Of a DNA stretch of 64,000 nt, positions 49,801 through 61,800 are shown one piece after another. Under the pieces are notes generated by a model that was not told the origin of the DNA, did not search any database, and saw only the letters and a program-made list of their open reading frames with translations. A program made the translations under genes and the position numbers. Position 1 is the stretch's first letter. Each line of letters starts with the position of its first letter. The DNA comes from Hyposmocoma kahamanoa (lineage: Eukaryota > Arthropoda > Insecta > Lepidoptera > Cosmopterigidae): positions 437,286 through 501,285 of the forward strand of contig NW_020655740.1 of the NCBI RefSeq assembly GCF_003589595.1, written 5' to 3'.

Positions 49801-52800
49801 ATATAAGAACAAGCAAGAATAAAAATTGATGAGGTGTAAATTCAGAACCCATCCGAAGATATTTTCCTTTTAATAAAACAAACTGATGTTTTATAGTTCA
49901 ACTGTTTTTCTTTCATCTACCATTTTCATATCATACCATTTTCATCGCTATAGTGAGGTGAAAAGTTGCGTGTTTCCCTCGGCAGCAAAGTTGTTTTGCG
50001 TCTCGTGCCTTGAAACCTTCGCTACGCTCAGGATTCTATTTTTGAACCACGAGCGATGCTCGTGCTATTTCTTTTTTGGCAACAGCACGAATTTCATTTT
50101 TACCTGTTCGGCCTCGATGCGCTGCAGCTGCAACGTAAGCGAAGTGTCCGCGATGCGCTCCTGCTGCTCCAGAATGCGCTGCATGCCGCGAGCGCGTTCC
50201 TCGTACACCTGCACCGCTGCAGCCTGTCGACGCGTACGCCACAATCAACATAAAAATGGTAACTACTAGTATTTTGAAAAGCGGGTCGTTAAACAGCAGG
50301 GCAAGAAATAACGAACCTTGCTGGAGCGGTCGACGACCGGCTCGCCGGGCTTGCCCGCGCGCTGCGGTGGCATCGACACCGGCGGCTGCAGCGGCGTCGC
50401 AGGCGGCTCCGTCCACGTCGGATAGTCGATGTCACCTGTTCACATTCATATAGTTACAGTATCTGGTACGTATTCCGGATAATCGCTAAGGTCTGTAGAG
50501 CGCTTGGAGAAGATGGACGCCGCATCCACGCATCACGAGTTTTATATTTATTTTAATACCCTTCGTTTTAATATCCCACAATACGGGTTCAGCACGAAAA
50601 CAATATAAAAATATCAGTTCTAGTTCATTTATCCAATCCACGGCCATTTTAAGCAGGTTCAAAACGTCAGCAATAAAAATGCAAACTCAACCGTCGGCGG
50701 CACTTGCTTATCGGTAACCAAAATTCACACATTTTTAATTTGAAACACAAAAAATCTTGATATTGATTGGTCTTAGCTTCAAATTTAAAAAGAAATAACT
50801 AGTTCTGGGTTGTTAATATTATCGAGTTCTTAGGTTTTCGCGATTGTTACACATAGACATAGCTGGTTGAAGACTGTATCACCTCAGTCACCCGTGACCA
50901 TGGGACCTGTAAAGGGCCCGGAACGTCGGTTTGTTTGAAAAAACAAATATACGCGATTTAAATCCGGAAAAATAGTTTCATTTCCTATTTGTTAATATTG
51001 TTTAGACTTTACCCTGTGGGCATATCGTTCGAAGGTTCAATACCGTCAATACCGATTGTTGCAAGTTACGACGTTCAGGAGCAGGAGAGCACCTTGTGAA
51101 AGAGTTCGTCCAGGGAAGTACTGCCACCTTACCTATTCCTGCCGCCAAGCAGTAACGTCAGCATTGCTGTGTTCCGGTTTGGAACGGGTGCTAGTGAAAT
51201 TACAGGCACCCACGGGACTTGTCAACTTATATCTCAGAGTGACGGGCGCAGTGCAATGCGCCTCATATCTTTGCGATTAAAAGCTTTGAGTGGTACTGCA
51301 GCTGTTATGGACAGACGTGTAGGTTACCATCAGGCGCACGACTTGTTCGTTCCGTCACTTGTTATTATACAAAAATAAATAAAAGTTTTGGTATTACATT
51401 GGATTTTCAATCAATGTAGCTATCTAGCGTTTAACTGCTGAACGTCACAGTGAATGGAGTTATTAATTTAGTTCTCCAAAAAGGAAGCGACCATATTGCA
51501 GAGGTATAAGTTTTACTTTCGTTTTTTGTAAAAAAAAAAATATTTCGATAAACAGAAAATTGAAAATTTATTGGAATAAGACTTTTCGATGACATGAATT
51601 ACCACCACGGGTAATGTTTTCGGTGCGCCTCATTGACTTACAAATAAATGGACGACGGGTCTAATACAAAAACCACGAAAAAAATGTCCCAAGTCAACCT
51701 ATTTAAACGTAGTGACATGTAAAGGAATATGAAAAAGCAAAACCGTTGAATTTAAATTGTAATGTCATCGCAGTACTGTCTAATTTTGCTTGCTTCGCTG
51801 TCAGTCGAACAAACGAAGACTAAAGCGTGAATGACGCTATGTATACGATTTTAACGCCCTATAAGTTCGGACACTTTTTAGCGCGGACCCGACGTCCATA
51901 TGATTGTAAGTCAATGGTGCGTCTATCATTTTTTAGGATTTTTAGATAATTTGCACGAAAGAATGACACAACCATACCATACAAAGCGAAAATGGCGGAC
52001 TGACCTCAAGTAGGTCTTCCGAGACCTACAGTTACGTCAGACGCTAACTAACCACTTCTACTGTATTTATTGTTCTGTGGTTTCGGCTATCGCCCCTCGT
52101 TGACTATGTCCTGATCGAAATTCGCGCAACTACTGTTGTGTCATCAATGCCATATACATCCCGCCAAAACTCAAGGTTTTTTTTTTTTTTTTTTATACTT
52201 GACAGGCAAATGACTCCACTCCACCTGATGTTAAGTGGAAAGTGGTATCCAAACGCGAAGGAACCTAGTGCAGCGATGGAATCCTCACTGCACTAGCCGC
52301 CTCCACCCTGCCTGCCTACAATATGCCTCTTCACGCCTCGTTTGAAGTCGGATGTATATGTTCCTTATATTGATTTACTGACATATCATTTGCAAATGCC
52401 TGACGAAAATGATTTCATCGTACTTGGTGACTATAATCTACCAACACTAGAATGGTACAAGTGTAACGCATATGCACTTGTACCATGAGGCCTGTAATAA
52501 GTAGTTCTCATTTATAACCGACTTCAAAAAAAGGAGGAGGTTCTTAATTCGTGTATGTTTTTTTTGTATGTATTTTACGCGATAACTCCGGTATTTGTGA
52601 ACCGATTTTCATGATTCTTTTTTTTTTTTGTTGGAAAGAGGGTACCTCCATGTTGGTCCCATTTCGTTTTGAAGAAAATCATCCACCTCTAAGGGTGGTG
52701 GTGGTGAATCACGCATGAGCATTTATTTAAACCAGCCTTTATACATATATTTAAAAACAAATGAATAGTTGGATGAAATGGAAAAGTGCCAAAATAAATC

Positions 52801-55800
52801 GGATTCGAACTATTTAGTATCTATAGGAGATTTAAATCTGAGTCTAACTTGTATTACAGGAAATATATGAATAAAGTTCAAGACAGTATACATGATAATA
52901 TTAAGTACTTTTGGACATATAGCATTTAAGAGCTCTTTAAATATATCCAACAGGCCTAACAGCAAAAATAAAGCTTTGGACTCATTTTCTGTACATTTGC
53001 AAATGTAAGTTAAGTCACTGATTTGCCGGGGGTACGAAAATACAAGCTTTCGAATTATATTTTTCTAATATTTTCCAACTTTTTCAATGGTTCAGTAATT
53101 TGAAATTTGAAACGTTTCGGAAAATCACCCAACGTCGCGAAGATACTCACTAAGCATGTCCTCCAGAAGCTCCTGCTGGCTGGGCGGGACGGCCTGTGGG
53201 TTGGTCGTTAGCGCGGGGTACTTCAGCATCCAATCCTCGTAGCCACCGTAGAGCGCCAACGGTGGCCGCGAGTACTGCACGTTGACGTCCCACTGTCGAA
53301 CAAAACACACCCTTATCTCATATCACATTAGACATATTTCTATTTCAAGCCCGTTACAACCGATTTCGCTTTACAATAATGGAACACCAACACCGCTTTC
53401 ACTGGAACCAAACGTTGTTCCCCAAGACATCGTACTCCTTAATTCCGGCCGTTCATACATTGGAATTTTATTAAGAAGTCAAAGTCAAAGTCAAAGTCAA
53501 AGATTATTTATTCCATAGGTAAAATAAATTTACACTTGAAANNNNNNNNNNNNNNNNNNNNNNNNNNNNNNNNNNNNNNNNNNNNNNNNNNNNNNNNNNN
53601 NNNNNNNNNNNNNNNNNNNNNNNNNNNNNNNNNNNNNNNNNNNNNNNNNNNNNNNNNNNNNNNNNNNNNNNNNNNNNNNNNNNNNNNNNNNNNNNNNNNN
53701 NNNNNNNNNNNNNNNNNNNNNNNNNNNNNNNNNNNNNNNNNNNNNNNNNNNNNNNNNNNNNNNNNNNNNNNNNNNNNNNNNNNNNNNNNNNNNNNNNNNN
53801 NNNNNNNNNNNNNNNNNNNNNNNNNNNNNNNNNNNNNNNNNNNNNNNNNNNNNNNNNNNNNNNNNNNNNNNNNNNNNNNNNNNNNNNNNNNNNNNNNNNN
53901 NNNNNNNNNNNNNNNNNNNNNNNNNNNNNNNNNNNNNNNNNTAAATGTGACGTTTTCAAGTGTAAATTTATTTTACCTATGGAATAAAACATCTTTGACT
54001 TTGACTTAAAAAATTACGTTTTCAAGTGTAAAATTTTACCTAAGTAATAATAATTTTACTCATAAAAATCGAACACTGTCATGAAACTGCTCGTTTTACA
54101 TCCGAATTTTTTCACAGACAATGTTTAGTGGATTCGTATTGACATTCCTTTTCCGTTGTATCCAGAATAGTATCGATGGTCAGCCTTTGATGACTTCAAT
54201 TGTCGTCAAGAATATAAATAAAGCTCAAATTTAACTGTCTGCTTCCAAGTGCATAGTTATAGCCTCTGAATTCTGGGATGTAAAATGAAGGTCTTTTATT
54301 TAGAAAAAATAAATAATAATTGCTAAGTGCTTATTCTACGACACTACTACGGCAACACTACCACAAACAAGACAAGGAAAGTCGTATTTGGGTGTATTAC
54401 GGGGCCACGCCTACGCACACACGTTCAATGTAACATATGCCGAATATGATTCTATTGATTTCTACTTATTCCAGTAAACCACAAATTACAACTCACAAGA
54501 GAAATAAATGTAGGCCATACAAATATTTCTCCCGGCCTGAGAATCGAACCCGGGACATGCAGCATAACGTATATAGAAATATAAGGCAGAACACGTTTTG
54601 ACATTCTTCGATTTTTAGTTTTATTATTCCCAAGTTTCTGACAATTCCTCGTATGTATGTAATTATAATTGATTGTATGGCATATAATAAATAATAAACT
54701 TTACGCTTACTGTAAACTTCCTTACAAGGGATCGCTTCAATCGCGCTAGAGTTACAACAAAATTAGCGCATCGCTCGCTGTGGCATATATTCATAATTAA
54801 GCAAACGCACAGTCGCATACAGCAAGCCATATCCCCCAGTACCACATATACTGTAACACTTGCCAAAATCTTATCAACACTTTAGACCAAAAGTACAAAA
54901 AATAATTATGATGTGCACTCGACGAGAGGAATGCTCAAAATTCAATCGTGCACCGGTCGCGACTAATTTTGCTTCATTGATTTCGAGGTCATTCACCTGT
55001 ATTGATTAATATCACCAGTTAACTCTGAGAGGCAATGTCGCTACGATAATTATGCTAAGGTCTCTGCACGTAAGATTCACATTTCGAACACGTACAAAAA
55101 GCTGTTGAGTCACAGGTACGGTTGCACACGCCAAAAGCTCAACAGGTTCACGCGAGTCACGAAAAATGTGTAAAGCGGTAAACTGAACCTAAACCACACC
55201 CCAGCGTCCCGGGCGAGCCGAGAAATATCTGCCGGAAATGCGATAGCTCGCTCGCGACGCGTGCACTAACTTCATAAATAGTACACTTGTGCACTACCTG
55301 CATTTTGCACCCGCTATCAGATGGCGCTGTGTTCAGATAAGCCACCTAGACAAACGAACCTACATTCGACACTTTCAGAAACTAGAATTATACTTAGTTC
55401 TTAGGTTTACGCGATTGTTACACATACAATGTAACATTTTTTTTAACAATGAAACAATTTTTTTCAGATTTAAATCGCGTATATTTGTTTTTTCAAACAA
55501 ACCAACGTTTCGGGCCTTTTACAGGTCCCATGGTCGCGGGTGACTGACGGGTGATACGCGATTTAGAAAGAAATTATTTCATCTCCTAGAATTATATTTA
55601 TTCATCTCAAATAGTTAAGTGTACATTTATTAAGATTTGTTTGATAAAGGTTTCTTTATTTAGGACTCGATTTTTTTCTTTCAACAGACGAAGAACAATA
55701 TTTAGCTCCCGATTTGGCTGCATAATATAAAAATGAGGCACTGTAAATGTTTTTTATTATACACTTTTTGTTTTTACAATACCAAGTGACGGGACGAACA

Positions 55801-58800
55801 AGTCATACGCCTGTTGGTAAGCGACACGCCTATCTATATCACCCTCTTCACATCTATATCTATAGCACCCTTACCCTTCTAAACCGGAACGCAGTAATGC
55901 TCACATTACTGCTTGGCGGTAGAAATAAGTGAGGTGGCAGTACTTCCCTGGACGAACTCGTTCACACGGAGCTCTACTACTACAAAAATGCTAAAACAGC
56001 AATGTATGCAGTGGTAGATTTTGCCTTTTCAGGGTTGAATCCATTGCTAGTCGAATTAACGACGTCTGTTTATCTGTTTATTTGATTCGTGTACCAAAAG
56101 GAATTTCAAAATAGTATTTTGTAGATTAAGAGGATTTTGCCCAATCTTGGCGCTTATAATTCTGGTACTACTGGCAACACAAGATTTGGGCGTTACCGAA
56201 ACGTGTTTCATCATTACCACAGTGGAAAGACATGGGCCTCTCCTAAAAATTGCCATTAAAAATCGATCTCGCGCTGCTTGCAGTTACTCAAGTACAGTTT
56301 ACCAAATAATATTTGAGCAAAACACATCTCATTAACAAATCACGGGGCATTTCGGTGTTTCTAACACTCAGCTGTGCTTTCTTCCATGATTTTTAAGAAT
56401 TTTAAATTTAAAAATCTATTTTTTTTATTAAAATCCTTAATTACACCGTGCGTCTCAAGGACGCGTGAACTGAGTTAATTTAGAGTAGGTTTAGTTCCAG
56501 GATTTAGCACTAAGCTGGCAGATTCGCGAGATATGTATGCAGTAAGATGTAATTTGGAGGCGGCATTTACCTTTAGGAGTATTGTCTTGATGAGGAAGAG
56601 CGTCTTGCCGGGGATAATTGAGGTGCTGCTCCAGTCGAGGATCACGATCAGCTCCATAGCCGCGCGCTCGGCGAACACGAGCTGTGACGCCGCGGGTAGA
56701 TTTTGCTCTAGAACGTTCGCGGATTGCCTGGACGTACGAGATAACAACACTTACTTTTTAGTTAACACGAGTCAAAGTAGTAGATGAAACTACATGTACA
56801 TTGCTTGACCGGTTTGACGAGTTCAAACGTGGTGCATCTATTTAGTAGTACACCAAAGGTATCGAGAAATTCCGTGCATAACATTCTACTACTCGTCAAA
56901 TAACTCTGAATTTACCCCTTGTCACCCGTACATAACCAAGTTACATTACCAGCACTGGATTATGTAAAATCAGGACAGCATCTCGACCCCTCCATCAATC
57001 TTTTGTTTTTAAATACAGAAGGTACTTACATTAAGAGCTGAATAATGATAAAACACAGTTATAGTGGGTTAAGCAACCACATTGTGTGGACACAAACTAG
57101 ACAATTACTTGTACTATGTTAACCAGAGCAAAGAAATTAACTATAGGGCCCTACCCAGAACACGTAGAACAGAAACGATATTACAAGTTCGTTTTCCGAA
57201 TTGATTTTAACATCCAGTGCCCACAGTGCTGACCGCTGGGCCACTGTTGCACTTTACAATGTAACAAAAATTGAATGTAAGTTTTGTAACAGAGAAAATC
57301 GGGTTCAATTTGAACATCCTCAACAACCCGAGTGTCAAACCGTTGGTACAAGCCTTACCCTGGCGAGATGGATTCCTCAGGGACACTTATGCACCCCGGA
57401 TAGTTGATATGGGAGTCGATGTAATCCTTTCCGGGGCGGCAGTCAAGAATCATCACCTTCAACTTCCCGGCCTTCAAGATTGGATACAGCTGCTCGCACT
57501 TAATCGTCACCTCGTCTATACCTGAGAAGCAGAATTTCTATCATCAGCCTAATCACAATCAGAGTTCCCAGTGCAACTTTGACATCATTCAAGATATTGA
57601 GTATCGTTGTTACCTAATTGCCTTGCCTTGTATGTACTTAGTACTTACTTAGCCTATATATTTTCAATAATGTTACCATTAAGGTTCTCAATTCGACTGT
57701 TCTTTTTTTTGTGTGATCCGATTTAGATCATTATTTTTTAGTGGTCAGAATATAATTTTTCTTTTTATACAAAATAAGCATAAGCTTAATATTATAAACA
57801 ATGGGACTTCACAAATTATAAAGTATGAGTATGTCCGCGGAAGTACAAGGAAATTGAATCTAATCAATCTGTGATGCAAAAGCAATGTCGTTACTGATTA
57901 GGCAAAGATGGATGACGCACGCGAAGGCACAATGTTTGCAAGATACTAACAAAAGTTATAAAAATAAAATCTAGATAACCCTAACAGAGACTGAAAGAGA
58001 AGTCAAGTGTCTATTATGACCGAACAATCAGTGGTAAATACCTCCCGCTATAAGGGAAAGAAAATACCGTGATGAAAGCAGTATATGTAGATTGAACCCT
58101 CTCCTTAGAAGAGATCCGTGCGTGAGACGCATAATGAGTTGACGATGATGACCCTTATACTGAAGTAGGACACATTTGTAGTAGCTAGTCCAACTTAAAT
58201 GACCAGTTTGGTACTGATTTTTTGTAAACATTGAAGTCGGAGCAACAGCAAAATATTTGAATAAAACAACTTTGTCTGGACATTTCAAATATGAGAGATT
58301 TAAAATTCAAATAGCAAATACGAATTCATTGTCAGCATCAAAGTGATGTTTAACTCAAACGGGGTAACTATTTTTGGCCTATTCAATTTGCTCATTTCCA
58401 AGCTTCTATTAAACAATTTTCAACCTAAATAGTGGATTTGTCAATTCAACCTTCCACCACTAATCTCGACATCAACGGCATTTCAATTCCACCATAATAA
58501 GGAGTTTATCATAATTAAGAGTCACTACAAATCTTTTTGTATTTTATCAGTTTTAAATTCTATATTTAAATGCCCTTGATTTTAAGACACACCTTATTCG
58601 TCTTGGAATAAGCTCTTTTTGTAGCACCTGGCCCCGGAGCATGGCTACGCATGATAGTCACGACACGCGCGATAAAATGGAAATAAGCGCGCGCTATTGG
58701 CTATTTTATCGCCTGTGTCGGTACTATCATGCGTAGCCATGCTACGGGGGCAGAACTCCATTTGTAGTCCACTTAATTTAATTTTAATTGATCCATGACA

Positions 58801-61800
58801 ATATGTAGGATATACACATTAGAAAACGAAACAATACTATATTCCAACTAACAATAAACATTTATAAATGTACAATACATACTGGGGAGACCCGCATTGG
58901 GCGCAGGCTCAGCTATGGTCACAGCTTCCTGTTTGGTTATCTCTTCAATAACTGGGTCTGGACGCTTTTCCTGCCGCTGCATGGCATAACTGCAACATAA
59001 ATAATGTATCCTGAATATTTTAACGTATTACAATTTCATATACATTCATGCAGGGACAGTCAAGGCTTTTTGACTGTTTTCAATTCTCTTGTGCGGTTTT
59101 TTATTGTTAGTCAATGCATTGCTAATATCACTTCTGTTTTCTTAGTAGACAGTATAATGTTGGAGAAGTCAGAATTTTGTCACACACACACACACACACC
59201 ACACATACACCCAGAAGTGAAACCATCCAACTAATCTATCCTCAGGGGGTCCACTGTCTGTCTCTGCCTGGAACAATTACTATCAAATAAGTAACACTTG
59301 ACCAAATTACTTTCATTCGCATCATGCGTCTATTAATTTGCTAGAGTTTTTCTTACTGGACAGTAATTGTTTCGGAAGGATGTCGGACAGAGAACGAGAG
59401 TACAGAGCCAGATGTGAGCCAACTCTGCCACCCGAACATTCTTCATTAAATTAAGAAAATTTGGACTTATTTTGTACTTAAGCAAATTACATTTGACGTC
59501 ATACTCATGCTACTTTTAACGTGGCATTAATCTCCAGATGTAAACCAAACAAAGTATAAGCCTAATTTGTAGCATACCTACTCAAAGTCAGTAAACTCAA
59601 TAGGATAACAATTTATATGAATGTATGAACATGCAGTGCCACGAGAGAAACGGGGATCGTGGATTCAAATAACTGGCGCTACTTCCGCTCGGTGCGCCGC
59701 GCGAGGGTCGCAAATTGGCATCATTTATTCACTGCTGCAAACGGCCTTAGATGATGTTACCTTCTCTCATGTATTAGCCACGTTTTGTTGTAAATCATTT
59801 TAGAAGATAGGACATATATGTAAAATTTGAACACATTTGAAGAACTTCATTATGTAGGCAACTTTACATTCGCAAAGCGAAAAATTGAAAATTTCAAGTC
59901 TTCTCGTATTGTCTGTACATGCCATGAGACATACCACTTGTAATAAAGAAATGCATTCACAATTGCAGCCACCTTATTTGTAATGATACTGAGGTCTTAT
60001 GAAGTATGTTATTCACTATTGTTCGAGGAAAATTGTTGATTTTATGACATAAATGCTGTAGTAACGATACTGTGCAGTTATTTAACACTCTCAACGCCAT
60101 AGAACAAACAATTTTTTTGAAGTAGCAGGCCACGTGGGCGGCGCGCGGGACATGCTTTTTTTTTGACAGTACGCTCAGCCTGATCTTAAGTAATAACTTT
60201 CCATTTTTTTCACAGCACGCCACGTGTAATCTTGAGTAACCTTTGTAGCAGGCCAGCAGAAGAGCCAAATAATTGACTGTGTCTATATTGTCGGCTTGCT
60301 GATGCAACCTTTGACTGATCAGGGACTAGAAAAATCGAAAATAAATTTGAATTCCTAATTGTGCTATGGCGGCCCACATGGCCTGCTGAGTAAAATTCGA
60401 ATATACATAGTGGCTTGCCGCACTTGGCTTTTTGTGGGCGGCCGGCGGCCCACCCTGCTCGCTGGTTAACATTCAAAGATACGTAGTGGCCTGCTACAGT
60501 TGAATTTTTGTGAACGGCAGTGGGCCCACATGGCGCTGAGAGTTTTAAAGGACTATTTAATTCCAAGTTACAACATAATAATAGTGATATGTATCTTGAA
60601 AGACCCCTGCATAGGAGTTTACAACAATGACATAATTTACTAGCAACAACGGAGTTAAAATGGTACCATAGACATAATAATAATTCTTCACTTTGCCAAT
60701 ATAGAATTCTTATTTACTAAATTGGTACATCCAATGAACACTATGCCAACTATATATTTTGGTCATTTTCTGTTATTTTTGTAAACAGCCATATTTATTT
60801 ACTAATATTATGCTCCCCAAATTTTGTGAAAAAATAAAATAAAGAAAGAAAAACATTAAAAGCAGAACAACCCCAAAAATTTCATTCACGTAGTATTCAT
60901 TGGAGGTATTGAAATAAGGTAAGCATTGTAATTGGAGTTCTGTTACGCAACATAAGTAGAGTCATATGGCTTACATTGCAAGACTAAACACATAGGCAGA
61001 AAGGTTACTACATTATATAGCACAATAAATTATACCACCAATAAACAGAAGTGTCGCTTTTTAAAATTTACACTTCTTTTCGAAAAGTTGAATAATTCAA
61101 TTAATAATAGTAATGATTTCAATGTGCTATATATCCCAGCTGATATATATTCAAGAGGAATAGACCATAACATAGAGAGAAAAAATTATAAAATAAATTG
61201 AAAGCTTCCATATAGTGATTTAAGCTCTTGCACTGAAAACATTGCAAATATGTAATGGTGCTTAGACATTTGCTAAAATGGCAGAAAATAGGTAGACTGA
61301 GATACATGGTTTCACTTTTGCCACCTAACTTTAGACATTTTGGGTTCCAATTCAGATTTTATTTGCCATCCGGAAGTGTTAGAAACAATAATAGCAAAGG
61401 TAACATATTATAAACAGATCTGACCTTGAAAATGCCTCACATTTACTGTGGTACTCTTCATAGAATGGTATCAAAAGAAACACAACTCACCGTTCAATGA
61501 GACTTTTCTTGAGTTTTTCTGCAGCGTCAATGGCCTTGTTGGGATTCTTGATGCCCAGCATGTTATTGTAATAGGACTTGTCCTTCAGGTAATCCTTGTC
61601 GCTGCTCAAGAACGCGATGACACGCAGGTATTTCATGTAGTACACGTAAGAGTTCTCCTCGTCGCCACGCTCGCGGTCCTGCTCCGCCTTCTCGAAAAGT
61701 TTCAGCGCAGTTTTACATAGCCTTCGAACAAACGACCATGTCAAACACTCATATACATCTCGAATATTTACATCTGAAATGTATTTCAAGCTCGATCAAT

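Larger units (their letters stand above)
50436..53150. other. USP8 intron 6
   Basis: It is 2.7 kb, mostly repeat: a broken R-F copy (50690-52090) cut by R-C (50821-50990), R-A (51105-51362, minus) and an hAT-like MITE (51631-51916). After these come a LINE endonuclease fragment, itself interrupted, and R-B at 52515-52705. Confidence 0.8.
53293..56570. other. USP8 intron 5
   Basis: It is 3.3 kb including the 400-N gap and its inverted flanks. It also holds a partial SINE family 1 (54469-54560, minus), R-C (55398-55560) and R-A (55787-55975). Confidence 0.75.

Noticed and set aside
50036..50416. 126-codon minus-strand Ala-rich ORF
   Set aside because: Wrong frame across USP8 exons 7 and 8. 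The correct frame gives linker and coiled-coil peptides joined by a spliced 93-bp intron.
53504..54009. Long ORFs on both strands across the gap
   Set aside because: They consist of undefined residues from the run of Ns.
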